5,611 nucleotides of DNA from Candidatus Corynebacterium faecipullorum (lineage in GTDB: Bacteria > Actinomycetota > Actinomycetes > Mycobacteriales > Mycobacteriaceae): the NCBI GenBank assembly GCA_019114925.1, contig DXEO01000137.1, positions 1-5,611 on the forward strand, in the 5' to 3' direction. The notes under the pieces were generated by a model. The model had not been told where the DNA came from and did not search any database. It was given only the letters and a program-made list of their open reading frames with translations. Both the position numbers and the translations under genes were made by a program. Shown one piece after another: positions 5,171-5,611 of this stretch. Numbering within the stretch: position 1 is the stretch's first letter; each line of letters starts with the position of its first letter.

Positions 5171-5611
5171 CTAGGCGTTGAGCTTGCGGTAGTCAAAGAC
5201 GGTATCGATGAGACCGTATTCGACGGCTTCCTGCGCGGTGAGGATCTTGTCGAGGTCGGTATCGATGCGCACCTGCTCCGCCGTCTTGCCGGTGTGCTCC
5301 GCCAGGGTCTCCTCCATCAGACGGCGCATGCGCTCAATTTCGTTGGCCTCGATCTCGAGGTCCGACACCTGACCCTGCGTGCCCTGCGTGCGCGGCTGGT
5401 GAATGAGCACGCGGGAGTTCGGCAGGGCGGCACGCTTGCCCGGGGCACCAGCCGCGAGCAGGACTGCAGCTGCGGAGGCAGCCTGACCCAGGCACACGGT
5501 CTGCACATCCGGGCGGACGTAGCGCATGGTGTCGTAGATAGCCATCAGCGCGGTGAAGGAGCCACCCGGGGAGTTGATGTACATCGTGATGTCGCGGTCC
5601 GGGTCCTGGGA
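5171..5611 (-). CDS. clpP2: ATP-dependent Clp protease proteolytic subunit ClpP2 (5' end cut by window edge)
   Basis: Serine peptidase subunit of the tetradecameric ClpP chamber, degrading proteins delivered by ClpX or ClpC. The last 146 codons are present, from SQDPDRDITMYINSPGG to the C-terminus DYRKLNA; the true start lies beyond the right edge, and the internal Met at 5584 is not the start. The triad is complete: Ser in GQAASAA (codon 5474-5476), His in LIHQP (5399-5401) and Asp in DTDLDK (5249-5251). QAASAAAVLLAAG and DLEIEANEIERMRRLME resemble my memory of mycobacterial ClpP2 much more than ClpP1, hence the symbol. In actinobacteria ClpP1 and ClpP2 form a mixed complex from a clpP1-clpP2 operon, so clpP1 is expected just upstream outside the window. 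Identification is secure; the paralogue assignment is strong. Confidence 0.96.
   Translation of the reverse strand, partial: SQDPDRDITMYINSPGGSFTALMAIYDTMRYVRPDVQTVCLGQAASAAAVLLAAGAPGKRAALPNSRVLIHQPRTQGTQGQVSDLEIEANEIERMRRLMEETLAEHTGKTAEQVRIDTDLDKILTAQEAVEYGLIDTVFDYRKLNA

Noticed and set aside
5161..5193. AGCTTGC direct repeat around the clpP2 stop codon
   Set aside because: A seven-base repeat partly in coding sequence, with no further copies or structure.

Overview
The window looks like a chromosomal stretch of a high-GC actinobacterium, most likely a Corynebacterium. The deduced Mdh, ClpX and ClpP2 proteins all read as actinobacterial. From memory, the order mdh / divergent tetR / clpX / ... 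/ clpP2 matches the Corynebacterium glutamicum locus around cg2613 to cg2644. No mobile element, tRNA, rRNA or CRISPR array is visible.

Layout from left to right. The N-terminal 107 codons of malate dehydrogenase (mdh, minus strand, cut by the window edge) are divergent from a TetR-family regulator (plus). The 175-base region between them holds a likely mdh -10 box flanked by G/C runs. A 265-base convergent gap follows; it has no gene, but contains related short repeats, a 24-base perfect palindrome and a strong bidirectional terminator. Next is complete clpX (minus), then a 199-base divergent control region with a likely clpX -10 box and two overlapping inverted repeats. A two-gene plus-strand cassette follows: an MFS aromatic-acid-type transporter and a short-chain dehydrogenase/reductase with its own strong ribosome binding site. 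The cassette ends at a terminator facing the 3' part of clpP2 (minus, running off the right edge).

How the genes relate. ClpX is the unfoldase that feeds the ClpP1P2 protease, whose ClpP2 subunit is at the right end. In many bacteria clpP and clpX are adjacent, but here they are separated by the transporter-reductase pair on the opposite strand. In C. glutamicum, as I recall it, the same interval holds the pca/cat/ben aromatic catabolism genes, and the tetR-clpX interval holds the vanillate genes. Here the first slot carries only two genes and the second none. The transporter and SDR plausibly import and then oxidise or reduce one small carboxylate or aromatic compound; the substrate cannot be named from sequence.

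No clearly new biological system is present. The points most worth following are the overlapping inverted repeats before the transporter, the 9-base element they share with the tetR upstream region, and the variable cargo between clpX and clpP2.
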